In this document: in pieces, positions 35,201 to 45,866 of the stretch
Layout of the letters: each line of letters begins with the position of its first letter
How positions within the stretch are numbered: the first letter of the stretch is position 1
Assembly: GCA_030549495.1 (NCBI GenBank)
Contig: JAUIRK010001035.1
Coordinates: 897,523-961,522 of the forward strand
Length of the DNA: 64,000 nt
From: Nectonema munidae
Lineage: Eukaryota; Nematomorpha; Nectonematoida; Nectonematidae
Reading direction: 5' to 3'
Translations under genes and position numbers: made by a program
The notes under the pieces: generated by a model
What the model was told of the DNA's origin: nothing
Databases searched by the model: none
The model's input: only the letters and a program-made list of their open reading frames with translations

Positions 35201-38200
35201 AATTTGGAGTTGACTAAAATCTACTACTAAGGTGTATCCATTCATTCGTATATGTCCGCCGCATCAGCAAAAGGCCTTATTATATTCTTAAAAAGTCTGA
35301 GTTTGAAGAGATTAGATGAGGGATATGGTTTGTTTATTCTCCCTAAGAGCCCTTTGAGATCTGGTCTGATACCGGTGCACCAAGAAATGGAAAGCGTGTC
35401 TGCTTTAAATATATAAATTTCGATTGTAAAGACAGCGGACGATTGGTCTTCAAAATTAATAACTTATTATCATCTCCTTTTTCTGGAATAAATTCATGAA
35501 AAACAGAGAGAGGGAGAGAGAGAGATGCGTAGAAAAATGGAAGTAACTATAGGAACTCACTAAATTCAATCTCTTTTTGTGCTGCGAGTAAGCGTTTTTC
35601 TATCGAATCTTTGCTTTCTGTTTCTCTTGCTTTGAGTCTTTGGCGCTTAAATGTAAACGTTCCTTGTAAAAAAGCATTCTCATTGCGAAGGCAAAATTTG
35701 CAAAGCTTCAAGAAATACATTCAGTTATACACAAAATAAAGTAAATGACATTAGTGTGTACAGTAAAAAAAACTTGAAATCTACGTTATTTTGCATTTAA
35801 ACCTGAATACAGGTAAATTCATTTATAATTAAGATGATGAAATAATTATAATTAAAAATAAGCTTATCACTTGAAGGTATTCAATAGAAATAAATGAACT
35901 GCATGATTGTCTTTCAAACAAGACGTTTATCGACTATACCAAAGGACTTGATATTTTATCAATAATATAATTGTTATTATTATAAATTTAATCACTTTTA
36001 TTTTTGTCACAAATAATTATGCCATTATCAAAAATATATACTACGCTATAAGGCAGAGTATATTCCCGGTGAAGCAAACTTTATTTTAATTTGTTAGGAT
36101 TGGAGGATAATCAAGATGGCAGTCTAAAATTCTAAAACTTTAAGTCTATTACTTAGATTACTCAAAAATAAAGAAAAGTAAAAAAGAATCATGAAAATAT
36201 GGTAAGCTGACAAATATACAATAAATGTTACTTTTATTTGGAGAAAATGTTTTTATCGTCTGATTTTTGAATGCATATTTAAAAATGAAAGAAATTAGTT
36301 TCGGAGATATCATTGAAATTGTCATAATCGAGTTTTATCTCACATTCAAAAACTACTTAGCTCCACTTCATTAACTTGTTAATAGTATAATAAATAAATG
36401 GCACACACAATTTGAATAGTTCTCATACTAGGATTTCTATCGAAGGTGGCGATATGAATATGAAGCGGCAGTTGAGTTCATTACATTTTTGCTGTATCTG
36501 CTGGACTCCTTGAACATCGATATCCAGAACGCAAATCTTTTTCTTCTCTTGAATGTCACGTATTGCTTTTTTACTTAAAAAAATTCCCGTTAAGTTTCAA
36601 TAAAATTGATTTAAAAATTTAACCACTTCAAGAAATAATTGACTCTTCAATTTTGATTGTTTGAAAAAATAATTGATAAAAATTAGAGGGATTTCTCAAA
36701 ATCGATGCCTAAAAAATCAATTCTAACAGACTCATGTTAAAATAAAGAAATTTATTTTTTATACGATATTAGCGTACTCCATTCTTGCTCTTACATTTAC
36801 TCTTACGGGCGTGAGTAAGGTTGGTTAGGTACTGGATTTCGATAACTCAAGGTCTTGGGATCCCGCATCAAGCCTATTTTCTCATAGTTGCCTTCTCGAT
36901 AAAAACACCCCATGGTACCTTTACCTTTGCTCTTACGTGTAAGGCGGAATATTTCCAGAAAGTATGTAAAATGGTTGATATCCTCTCTAAATACACAAAA
37001 CAAATGATTTTCCGTGTCAGAAGATATTGACGACTAAGAGCATTGCGTATTTCGCGTAAAGACGAAATATCTGTATGTAGGGATATCAACAGTCAGCGTT
37101 GTTGTTTGACATGACGGTCTGTCAATTCGTTCTATAATTTTATAACGTTTAGTAAAGTATATTCAACTGTGAAATGTTTCTTATACCACTTAAAGTAATG
37201 AGAATCCAAAAATTTCATTTTATGCCAATTGGAATAAAATTATATTGACTTTAAAATTATTTATTGGATTTCATAAGCACATCGTTTTAATATCTTCTCA
37301 ATTATTATAGGCTTGCAAAATTATAGTTTAAAAAAAATAAAACATAAAAATATACAGTGGCGTGCAGAAGTTTTCGCGCAAAACTAAAAACTATATTATT
37401 TTGTTTTTATTATTTTTAAAAAATAAATGCTAAAAATAAAAACATATAAGTATATATATGAAATTTTAATAAAAATTTTAAATTTTCTTCTTTATATATT
37501 TATAGAATAATTCAATTATATTGTTTACTTATTAAAAAGGCCGTGCATACGTTTTCGGTCAGAGAACTTTATTCATATAAATATTTTTAATTTTATGAAA
37601 AAATTCTTGATTCAGCTTTTTCTTAATTTTGACAATATTCTGCTTTTATCATAAAATCTTTTGTTTGCTTGCGTTTTTCGATTTGATCATTTATGCCTTC
37701 AATTTCATTAGAATTAAGACCTAAAGTCGAATCTCTGTAGGTCAAAGAGGTATAGCTAACTTTTTTGGATTATTTAGAAGTGCTATTTCTTAAAATTTAG
37801 TGACATTTAAAAATATAGGAACTATTTCAACTAAGACAAAAACGGTGTTTCTCAAAATTGATTTAAAAAATGTACAAAAATATTAAGAATAAGTCCCAAT
37901 TTGTCTGCAATACAAGTAATGTATAAAAATATAATTAATCATGAAATATTTCAATATTTACAAAAAAAATGTATTCTTATAAAAAATAGAAAAGTTAAAA
38001 AAAATTAGCGTTGATAAACGGTCAATTAGAAAAAGATTACTGTGGTCAAAAAAAAGGAATTTAGAGTATGTCGGATGGGATAAAAGCGATTTTCAGGGAT
38101 GAAACAAAAATTGAGTTTTGTTCTTATGGATGCAAATATGTTATAAGCTCTAAAGCAGGGATCGGCAAACTTTTTTACCCGTCGACCCCTTCATAGAACA

Positions 38201-40969
38201 TTTGTCTTCACATCGACCCCCACCCCACATAGAAATGTTTCATAAAAACATTAATCAATATCCATTGTCCAACAATTAAGAGAAAAAATACAAACCAAAA
38301 ATGTTCCATATATCCTATACTCTACAATGTCCTAAGCTATGTTTTAAAAGAAAAATGAGGTTTATTACTACTATAAAGTAAAAAAAAGCATGACACAATT
38401 TGGTAAGTTTGTCTATCTTATCGCCACTAAAGATCTAATATCAATCACTTTGCTGACCCCTAATATAAAGGTATGAGGTAAAACAAAAGTTTCTTCGAAA
38501 ATATTTACTCATGAAAGATATGATAATTTTTTCAAAGGATTTATTTCTCAGTGGTGGCCAAAAACTTTTGCACGGCACTGCATAGGGCTTTAGCACAATA
38601 CCGCAGTAGCATGAAAAAGAATACAGGCCTTTGCTAATTTAGAACAGGATTTTGAATTGAAAAATTTGAACAAACTTCACGCAAAAAAATATTTCCAGTC
38701 TGTCATAGCATGTCTAAAAATCTCAGAAAATTTTCAAAAAAATTCCCTAGTGATTAATCTATAACTTAATCTTCTCGTTGTAAAGTGAATTTGGACAGAT
38801 TACCGTCCAACTACTCATTTTTGGCACAAAAACTTTTAATTAAAATTTTTTTTGAAAAATGAAAAGAAGACAAGTATATAAAAGAGATCTGAAGAGTGAA
38901 CCTTGTTCCATACAAATTTCCAGAATAATTCGCGTATTCAACAAAGTTATCTTCATTTATATCTTGCATCATTTGGTTATAAGACATGAAGTAATACTCT
39001 GTAAAAGTAGAAAGAGGGCATTCTAACTTCGTCTATGAACAAAGGAGAATCAACAATACTTACCTACACCATTATTTTCTCCTGGTCTTGGATTTCTTGT
39101 GGTATCTAAAGAAGTTTGAAAAAAATAATAAAGAAATTCTGAATACATTTGAGAATGAAAAAGTAACCATAATTACAAAAATCATAAATATACATTCATT
39201 TGTATAAAAGCATTAAACCATTTTAGTTCGCGCAAAGCAGACAATTTTGACTGATCCCTATTGAATTCCATTGGAAATTTGAGTTGGTCTAGGTTCATCT
39301 ACAGAAACAATAATCCAAAATAGCAGGGGTGGGCAAAGTGAGGCCAATTTTGTTGAAAAGTATTTTTCGCAGATTTTAATTGTGATCGCATTCTACAATT
39401 ATCTAAACCAGAAAAAGAGCGTCTGTCGCATGCTGAAAACTTACACAGTCGGCATCACAAAGATTTTATTGAATTGCAAATGAGATTATTTAAGGCTTTA
39501 AAAATTTGACCACTTCAAGAAATAAAATGACTCTTCAATTTTGATTGTTTGAAAAAAGGATTGATAAAAATTAGAGGTATTTCTCAAAATCAATGTCTAA
39601 AAAATCAATTCTACCAGACTCATAAATAAAGAAATTTTTTATTTTACGATATTAGAGTACTCCATTCTTAGTTTTTATTTTTTTTCTCATACTATTTTTT
39701 TTATTGTATTATTAATTTAAATGACAAATATAATTAATAAATCTTCTTCTTCTCTTATTTTAAGGCTAGAATATTCGGAGCCAATTTCTTTCTATTTACA
39801 GGATATTACTTTTGAGTTATATATTTTAAAAGGCGCCTTTTTTTAAAAAAGAAAAATTATTTCCTAATGAATATATAAAAAAAAATTTTCTTATGAAAAG
39901 TAAAAGAATTCAAGATTGTTTGAAAGAATACTTCTACGCTTTTTAAACTTTTAAGTCAGCTTTTTAATAAGCACTGATATAAAAAGTTGAGTACTTAAAT
40001 TTTTAAATATAATAAAAAGCATTCAATAATAATTTTTAAAAAAGCTATATTTTTTAATATTTTAGTCAAATGGTTTAACGTTTAACGATAACTTCCGTTA
40101 AACTTCAAAAAAAGTAACGAACTTGCGGTTAACGAAGTTGATATTTTGATTAAAGATTTGATCACGAAGTATTAATAAACTATTTGAGTAATAGATAGCA
40201 TAGTAGTAATATTTAGGGAAAACACGAACAATTTAGTATCTTTGAACTCGACAGTTAAAATCGCCCAGCGTTCTAAATCTCTACAGGCTGAGCGTACTCA
40301 CAATGCACGCGCTAAGCAAAAATGGGGAGGGGGGCTTCGTTGGGACGCTAATTTTTGAACTATCAGATTAATCTGCTTCAAGGCGAAAAGAAAACATATG
40401 ATGTATTTGTCAAGCCACATCTTTACAGATTATTTTCCTGAAAGAAATTATCATGAATGCTAGATGTTTGTCATATTTTTTAGGGTAATGAAAAAATTTT
40501 TAGGAGAGCTTGAAAATTAGCTGGGAGCTTGAGTAGTTGGGGGGGGGGGGGCTTGTGCCGCAAAATTTAATAGGCGGGCTTTACGTACTCAACCAACTAA
40601 CTACTTTACAATACATCATATTAGATATTTACTGGATTTGTCGGTAATTTCACTACTCAAAAATGATAAGCAAGCAAGAACACCTAGACCATAAGGGTAT
40701 AGTAATATAGTCAACGAATTGTGAGACATGTCGTACATAAGAGGAAAGTAAATCTGGAAAGAGAACTTACGTGAAATGGAGAGAGAGAAGATTTGCGGAT
40801 ACTGATTCAGCAACATTTTAATGAGTGTACTCTTTCCCGTACCAGAAGGACCACAAATGACGACAGGAGCAAGAGTGGACATGAAACTTGCGAATGACTT
40901 GACCAATTTTTGTTTAAAAAACCTAAACAAATCAAACATGACGAAATCTTGTTTATACATCATCCTCAT
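32128..40969 (-). CDS. GUK1: Guanylate kinase (at least 6 coding exons; last exon not found)
   Basis: Minus-strand exons: 40969/40882-40771, 39105-39064, 38998-38902, 36573-36429, 35645-35561, 32213-32128. Phases agree at all five junctions. The product joins PVVICGPSGTGKSTLIKMLL (P-loop), HTTRNPRPGENNGVEYYF (GMP-binding), FVEYANYSGNLYGTSK, ICVLDIDVQGVQQI, FIFISPPSIEILRQRL, the lid segment TESKDSIEKRLLAAQKEI, and FDTIICNDVLEKSYSQLL. This is the full guanylate kinase fold: GMP + ATP gives GDP + ADP. From MSTLAPVV the six exons encode 189 residues; human GUK1 has 197, so a short final exon (about 5-20 codons) should lie below 32127. Reading from the upstream ATG at 40969 adds a basic, hydrophobic N-terminus that could be a mitochondrial form. 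Introns hold at least six transposons. Confidence 0.9.
32413..34388 (-). mobile_element. hAT element relic (about 2 kb) in guanylate kinase intron
   Basis: Ends CAGTGTTTCTCAACCTTTTT and (inverted) TAGTGATTCTCAACGTGC. Inner flanks TCGGTCTATGGACC and GGTGGTCCACC are also inverted. The interior carries minus-strand transposase remains. The clearest is NIASDGAAAMAG near 33517-33550, matching the TDGAxAM motif of ZBED/hAT transposases, followed in frame by a stop. No convincing 8-bp duplication remains, so the insertion is old. It lies between guanylate kinase exons 5 and 6. Confidence 0.7.
34939..35455. mobile_element. MITE with ~65-bp inverted ends, TTAA at both edges
   Basis: The left arm around 34958-35022 (ATTTTGAAGACCAATCATCG...ATATTTAAAGCAGATGA) is inverted at 35403-35459 (...AAGACAGCGGACGATTGGTC, TTCAAAATTAA). 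TTAA occurs at 34935-34938 and 35456-35459, as for piggyBac-type elements. The outermost left 16 bases (TCCCTTGAGGACCAGA) have no partner on the right, so the right end may be shortened. It lies in guanylate kinase intron 5. Confidence 0.6.
35561..35645 (-). CDS. GUK1: Guanylate kinase exon 5
   Basis: Acceptor TTACATTTAAG, donor TTTA|GTGAGT. Encodes RQRLKARETESKDSIEKRLL then AAQKEIEF, the lid helix with the R..ETES...I..RL pattern. Confidence 0.88.
36429..36573 (-). CDS. GUK1: Guanylate kinase exon 4
   Basis: Acceptor ATTTTTTTAAG, donor CCTA|GTATGA. Encodes (S)KKAIRDIQEKKKICVLDI then DVQGVQQIQQKCNELNCRF and IFISPPSIEIL. Contains the ICVLDIDVQG strand and ISPPS. Confidence 0.88.
36807..36945 (+). 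repeat. tRNA-derived SINE, family B, copy
   Basis: GGGCGTGAGTAAGGTTGGTT (box A region), AACTCAAGGTCTTGGGATCC in the box B place, CATCAAGCC, CTCATAGTT and TTCTCGATAAAAACACCCC. Nearly identical to 51965-52097 except for a gap in the tail. The ORF-like frames here are spurious. Confidence 0.75.
37355..38580 (+). mobile_element. Tc1-like element with degraded transposase
   Basis: Terminal repeats CAGTGGCGTGCAGAAGTTTT and (inverted) CAGTGCCGTGCAAAAGTTTT. TA precedes the left end; CATA follows the right end, so the TA duplication is partly decayed. Near 37690-37750 an N-terminal HTH-like ISLELRPKVESL is seen. Near 38000-38130 lies SVDKRSIRKRLLWSKKRNLE followed by YVGWDKSDF, which fits the Tc1 transposase pattern RxxRxxWAKxHxxWTxxxWxxVIFSDE. 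Many stops are present. A hAT MITE (38156-38462) sits inside. It lies in guanylate kinase intron 3. Confidence 0.75.
38156..38462. mobile_element. hAT-type MITE (307 bp) nested in the Tc1 element
   Basis: Ends CAGGGATCGGCAAACTTTTT and (inverted) TAGGGGTCAGCAAAGTGATT, the CAGGGGTCGGCAAACT type. Flanks CTCTAAAG and ATATAAAG match at six of eight positions. Non-coding. Confidence 0.75.
38902..38998 (-). CDS. GUK1: Guanylate kinase exon 3
   Basis: Acceptor CTACTTTTACAG, donor AACAAG|GTTCAC (weak). Encodes (E)YYFMSYNQMMQDINEDNF then VEYANYSGNLYGT, the GMP-binding lobe. Confidence 0.88.
39064..39105 (-). CDS. GUK1: Guanylate kinase exon 2 (42 bases)
   Basis: Acceptor TTCTTTAG, donor TGTAG|GTAAGT. 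Encodes (H)TTRNPRPGENNGV, the TTR-PR-GE-NG guanylate kinase signature. Confidence 0.88.
   Translation of the reverse strand: MPQEIQDQEKIMV
39217..39324. mobile_element. TTAA MITE, family C, diverged copy
   Basis: Collinear with 56380-56488: ATTTTAGTTCGCGCAAAGCAGAC, ATTTTGACTGATCCCTATTG, ATTCCATTGGAAATT, CCAAAATAG. TTAA stands at the left edge (39213-39216); the right TTAA is lost. It lies in guanylate kinase intron 1. Confidence 0.55.
40539..40585. repeat. Poly-G repeat end, relative of 734-775
   Basis: G run 40539-40551 followed by CTTGTGCCGCAAAATTTAAT, a diverged copy of the GCACGTGCCCCAAAATTATA junction at 748-768. Marks the end of the same repeat family. Confidence 0.5.
40771..40969 (-). 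CDS. GUK1: Guanylate kinase exon 1
   Basis: Two in-frame starts: 40969 (MRMMYKQDFVMFDLFRFFKQ...) and 40882 (MSTLAPVVICGPSGTGKST). The second aligns with the cytosolic human start. The P-loop GPSGTGKST is complete. Donor TTTCAC|GTAAGT, phase 1. Confidence 0.88.
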
Positions 40970-41201
40970 GTTTTAGCGCTTATTTATCTCCTCCAGAGAA
41001 GTAGAAAGTTGTATGAATCATGGTTAAAATCAAGTATATTACAAATACTAGCAGCGGACTACGTTAATTGAGCGATCATCAAGTTCACATATTTTCACAT
41101 TTAACAGACAGTAAATAAGGACACCTTATCACAAAATAGACCAAAAAACAAGATTATCACGATCAGTTGTTTGCATTTTTCTTCTATAAAAAATTCATTA
41201 A

Positions 41202-41576
41202 CCCGTTAACCCATTTACGGCCAATGTTCCTATTTTGGAACATAAGTAATTTCAACTTCGTCTGCTTTTTTCAATGACTTTTAATATAAATCGTCTGCGT
41301 TTTTTAGATATCGTCTGCTTTGCTTGGTCTTAAATGGGTTAACGACCAGAATAATCAGACGATATTTAATGTAAAGCAGAAGATTTGTATTAAAGAGCTT
41401 TGATAAACGCAGACGATTTTATTTTTGTAAAGTCGACTATAGTCAAAACATTAATAATATAGTTAAAACTATAGTCGACTTTACAAAAACAAAATCGTCT
41501 GTGTTTATCAAAGCTCTTTAATACAAATCTTCTGCTTTACATTAAATATCGTCTGATTATTCTGGTCGTTAACGGG
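41202..41576. mobile_element. TTAA foldback MITE, family A, interrupted by a family B MITE
   Basis: Flanked by TTAA at 41198-41201 and 41577-41580. The ends are CCCG-TTAA-CGACCAGAATAATCAG and its inverse. The arms (from 41343 and to 41572) are nearly perfect inverted copies of about 100 bases (GTAAAGCAGAAGATTTGTAT, AAACGCAGACGAT, GTCGACTATAG), so single strands would fold into one long hairpin. The left arm is split at its own TTAA by the element at 41210-41338. TTAA targets and CCC/GGG ends are the piggyBac superfamily signature. Confidence 0.8.
41210..41338. mobile_element. TTAA MITE, family B (129 bp), nested in family A
   Basis: Body CCCATTTACGGCCAATGTTC...CTTGGTCTTAAATGGG between TTAA at 41206-41209 and 41339-41342. 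The ends are inverted. The interior has repeated CGTCTG words (TTCGTCTGCTTTTTTCAATG, AATCGTCTGCGTTTTTTAG). Copies of the same family lie at 42819-42929 and 45867-45995. Confidence 0.8.
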
Positions 41577-42432
41577 TTAAAAGGGAAAACGAGAAAATCG
41601 CAGGTCAGTGATAAGTAGAACAAATGTTTGTCATCAAGATGAAGACTTTTGCACTTCTGGTTCAAAGTCGTGCTATACAGCTAGAATTTCGAAATTAGGG
41701 ATTTAGCGCTATGTAAATTCCTCTTATATTCAATTAGGCCTCTCATCCTTAGATTATGTAGAGAGCATAGCTTCGATTAAAAAAGTGACTATATGCAGCA
41801 AGAAGGAACAAAGATTGCTATTAATGAGAATATGAAAAGCATAAGGCCCTTTCTTCATTATAGATATAATCTCCAATATTGTCTCTACATGAAGAAAGTC
41901 ATTGAAAGATAGTTTAACAACTATAGTAGAAGAAAGTAAATTTTTTATTTTAAAAAAAGAACTAGTAATCAAGAAATCGATTTGTAAGCGGAAATACCTT
42001 TTACTAAAATTACTCGGCCGTTGTGACTTCATTCGAGAAGGTGCTAAATGATAGTTTTGAAAATGATACAACTCGTTAAATACATTAACGCAGCTGCCAG
42101 ATATTGTTTATTAGTTTACGGATAAGATTTTAGCACAGATTTTATTTTTATTTACGGAATGAATTTATTGATTCATACAGAATATAATAAGAAGGATAAG
42201 CGAACGCACGATTTTCAAAAAAATTTCTAAGTAAAATAGACGACCCCGATAACCAAAAAGTGGCAGTTACAGCCGACCCGAGCCGACCAGAAAACAAAAT
42301 CAAATTCTTGATCTTACCATTTCAGTAAAGAGAAAACGTATTAATTGATTCAAGGTTCAAGAAATGGAATTATGCATTTATGTGCGTACGTGTACATCTT
42401 AAGAATATGCGCCTGCTTTATCATAGAATATA

Positions 42433-42516
42433 CAGTAGACCCTCGCTAAGTCGGACTACATGGGGGAGTAGGGTGTCCGACTATGCCGATTGTCCGACAT
42501 AACAGAAGGTCTACTA
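42433..42516. mobile_element. Small pogo/Tigger-type MITE (about 84 bp)
   Basis: CAGTAGACCCTCGCTAAGTC...TGTCCGACATAACAGAAGGT-CTACT with TA outside on the left and ATATA on the right. The ends resemble the CAGTAGACCCTCG terminal repeats of Tigger elements. Confidence 0.6.
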
Positions 42517-42818
42517 TATATATATATATGGGAGAAAAAAATATTTCAAATTGGACAAATTTATAGCCACAACAAGCTTTGGAATAACGTCAAAATTTAG
42601 AATGACCGCGAACTACCTATTGAGTAAAAAAAATAAAATGGCTGCTTGTAAGCCAAAGCGAAATTAAAAAAGTCAATGAAAACTTCCATTTTAAATGGTG
42701 CCTTCAATCACTTCTCATTTAGATTTATACGTACTGAGATCATCTCTTACTTTATAATTAGATGATGATTAATTAACAGTTACGTGTCAACTGCTCAATA
42801 ATCTTCGAATTATTTTAA

Positions 42819-42929
42819 CCCATTTGGGAACATAAATAATATCATCTTCGTCTGCTTTTTTCAATGACTTTGAATATAAATCGTCTGCGTTTTTTTAGAT
42901 ATCGTCTGATTTCTATGGTACTTAATGCG
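42819..42929. mobile_element. TTAA MITE, family B, shortened copy
   Basis: TTAA at 42815-42818 and 42930-42933. Contains the family B core (CTTCGTCTGCTTTTTTCAAT, AATCGTCTGCG) but lacks 18 bases near the left end. It stands alone, without family A sequence. Confidence 0.75.
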
Positions 42930-43517
42930 TTAATGTTCTAAAATTTTAATGATTTAATTGAATTTTTATTGAATTACACTCCATTTTAAGTCACAACCCA
43001 GGCGTTGCAAAAAAGTCTATTGCAATTAAAAGCCTTACAATTTTTGATAGCAAAATTGACTTCAAAAGTTGTCTGGTCAAAAGTGAAAAAAATTTGGCTG
43101 ACGTTATTTGTCAACGATCCTTAATTCCATTTATAGGTTTTGTAGATTTTTTAGAAAATAGTAAAGACAATCCATCTTATTTTAAGATAGAGGGGTCATC
43201 TTTACTTGGTGTATTTACTGAAGGATTACCTTTACTCTGTCTATCATCTATTCACATCGACCATAAACTCGTCCGCTATAAAAGATGCATATTTTAAAAC
43301 TAATTTCCAAAATTGGATCACTATTTAACAAGCAGTGTCACTGAAAAGGACTTATTTTATATTACTTTGCTATAACTTTGAAATACTAAATGAATCGGAG
43401 TATATTCACAGAGGAAGTTAGACTTTTAAATTTGTTTAAATAAATATTATAATTCATTTTTTAGTCAATAAATTAAACTTTTACCAATAAGCAATTGTAT
43501 TTTTATTCTCTAATCAC

Positions 43518-43645
43518 AGAGGTATTATCATTACTTGGTGCATTCAAAAAGGAATCTTCCTTACTTGGTGCACTTTCAGAGGGATCATCTTCACTTGGTT
43601 GATTTTGAGATGAATTGTCTTTACCTGATCCATTTTTACATCAAA
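43518..43645 (-). CDS. Short Ser/Asp-rich open frame with repeated APSKED-like units
   Basis: The minus strand reads NGSGKDNSSQNQPSEDDPSE, then SAPSKEDSFLNAPSNDNTSV, IRE and stop. A related piece (PSVNTPSKDDPSIL) lies at about 43160-43235. The repeat unit at DNA level is CTTACTTGGTGCA-like on the plus strand. It has no start codon in frame and no convincing acceptor. It may be an exon of an unknown gene or a chance minisatellite frame. Confidence 0.2.
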
Positions 43646-43699
43646 TTATTATAAGCAAAAAGCCAGCTTTCGTTATAATGGCATTATATGCACAAAGTG

Positions 43700-44950
43700 C
43701 TATGCATAAAATACAAAGGTGTTTTTACTCCTTTTATCTCCAGTGCAAACTAGTTTGTCTATTAGTTCTGTTGATAAAATCAGTAAACAATAAAAAATTT
43801 AGCGTAATCGATCAAACAAAAAAGTGGATACCGATCTAATCAGTACACCACTATGACTTAAGATACGAAAGTTAGTGAGACATATTATAAAAGATTGTAG
43901 ATTTACAAAATCAATAAGTGCTACTTATAATTGCGATTGGATACATAACAAAATCAATGAATCTTCAAATTAAAAAAGAAAATCCAATCAATTCAGTCAA
44001 ATTTTTGCCATTAAATGCTAAAGATTTTATGAAAAGATCGATAGTGCTCAATATAAAAGAATCGTGCATTAACAAATGAATTAAAAATTCATATGAACGG
44101 GTATGTCTCAAAGGGAATGAAATTAATCAAAAAATTTAACTGTAAGGAAGTGACGCTGAAATGCAAAAGGGTCTGTTTGAGTTGCAAAAGATCAAAAATA
44201 GTATTTGTTTATCTCTAACTCAATGACGAGGCTAACACCTTTTCGGAAACTTAGAACAAAAGCATAGAAAAAAAATGGACGATCTTCAAAAATGATTGAG
44301 CTTTGAGGAATATGTTTAGTACAGAAGTGTGTTACCAAGTTTACAAAGAAAAGATTGAAAATGGTTTTACGAAAGTTTGGAATACTTTGACGTCTGACTT
44401 ATATTCAAAAAAACTAAAATGTTCGTGTGAATAAATATCAAGTATGGAAAACATATAAAATACATATTTTTTGACTTTTTCCTTAGAAATCACAGAGAGG
44501 CCAGTTACTAAAATATTGGCAATGAATAGAATTTGTACATATCAGCTACAAAAATTTAAAGTTTACAAGATTGAAAAATTATTTTACAAAAGTTTGAAAT
44601 AAGATATATATATATAAAGTATAGATTCTTCGCCGTGTAAAACTGAGGGTAATTTATTTTTATGGTGGAATATTATCAATCAAGCTAGCAAACATAACAA
44701 AGTAACAAAGCGAAGAACAAATATTTAACCGTAAAAAATTAAGACTTATATTCCTGACTTTGTTGACGCTTGGATTTATTCAGATAGTTGAATAAATTTA
44801 ACTGAAATCAGAGAATTAGAAACATACAACTGGCTACAATAACGCTCATCATTATTTGCTTAACTTCAAGTGAAAAGTGACAAAAATTCTGGAAGCAAAT
44901 GTAGAAAATGTAGCTTACCTCGAGCAAAATACGTAATAAGTCAATTCAAA
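43700..44950. other. AT-rich DNA, nothing assigned
   Basis: No gene or repeat end supported. A short TA microsatellite lies near 44602-44617. Confidence 0.35.
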
Positions 44951-45019
44951 TAAAAAATATGCGCCATGGAAAGATGAAAATGGATTGGCTTTCACTACTT
45001 AGATAAATGGAAAATGAAG

Positions 45020-45560
45020 AGAGAATATTATTATGTGAAATTCACAATCATCACGATCATCAGAATCGGAGAGCAGTGCGTGATGATCAGCAGTTGCTTG
45101 GAGGTGCTGTAGCCTGGTAGAGCAGGTAGAATCCTTTGTATTGAAATAATTAATGGCAAGGATAGATCAAAGAGAAATTCGCTTTCTATCCTTACCTGCG
45201 ACATACTCGCTATACTTTGAACGTACTATACTAGAACGTCAGTAAAATGAAAATCAGCTTACAGCTATTTATTATTATTGACTAGATGAAATTTTGGTTG
45301 AAATAACAAATTACAATCCAAATTTTAAACGACTTCTTCTGATATCTTCTTGATCTTCATCACTATCATCATCATCATCATCATCCAGAAGGGTTCGAGT
45401 TGTGGCCATGAAGAGTTCAACAGAAGCTTTTTTTTTAAAAATAAAACTTTGCATAGTTTATTCAGAATTCTTATATAATGATTTCAAAAATCCATCCTTC
45501 TAAAAAATGATATCAGATTATCACTTTGGAATCTGGAAATGCGTATGTTAAAACTTGCAC
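45020..45560 (-). CDS. Possible unrecognised gene, 2-3 terminal exons
   Basis: Three minus-strand segments join in phase. 45560-45525 has a good acceptor TTCTATTTCAG and the frame (x)ASFNIRISRFQ. 45426-45311 reads SVELFMATTRTLLDDDDDDS then DEDQEDIRRSRLKFGL, followed by a stop or by a weak donor ATT|GTAATT. 45128 down to about 45010 has acceptor CTCTACCAG and reads LQHLQATADHHALLSDSDDR then DDCEFHI. The acidic run is encoded by a GAT repeat and conserved-looking residues follow it. I do not recognise the protein. The GAT run could instead be a plain microsatellite. Confidence 0.3.
45361..45385. repeat. (ATC)n/(GAT)n microsatellite
   Basis: Tandem ATC triplets on the plus strand. On the minus strand they would encode the Asp run of the possible exon. 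Confidence 0.7.
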
Positions 45561-45866
45561 CTGAAATAGAATAACAGAATTCCCATTGATTAATTACTTT
45601 GCGTTCATTGATGTATCTTGGAAAAAAAGGAATTTTTGTTCTAGACTTTTGTGTGTGAAGTGAAATAAAAATATCGTTCTATGCTTTGACATATCTTTTG
45701 CTTGCAAAGTTCGATGGACGACTAATATATATATTAGGTTTCGATACCTATTACTTAAATAAAGTCTTTGACAGGCGTGACCATAATAGTTTTTTCTCCT
45801 TTCACAATGACCACTCCTTCCTCTTTTGTTGCCACATTTTCCATTTAATCAAAATTCCATCTTTAA

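Noticed and set aside
41754-42071. 105-codon minus-strand frame upstream of guanylate kinase
   Set aside because: No motif, AT-driven composition, and no splice signals linking it to exon 1.
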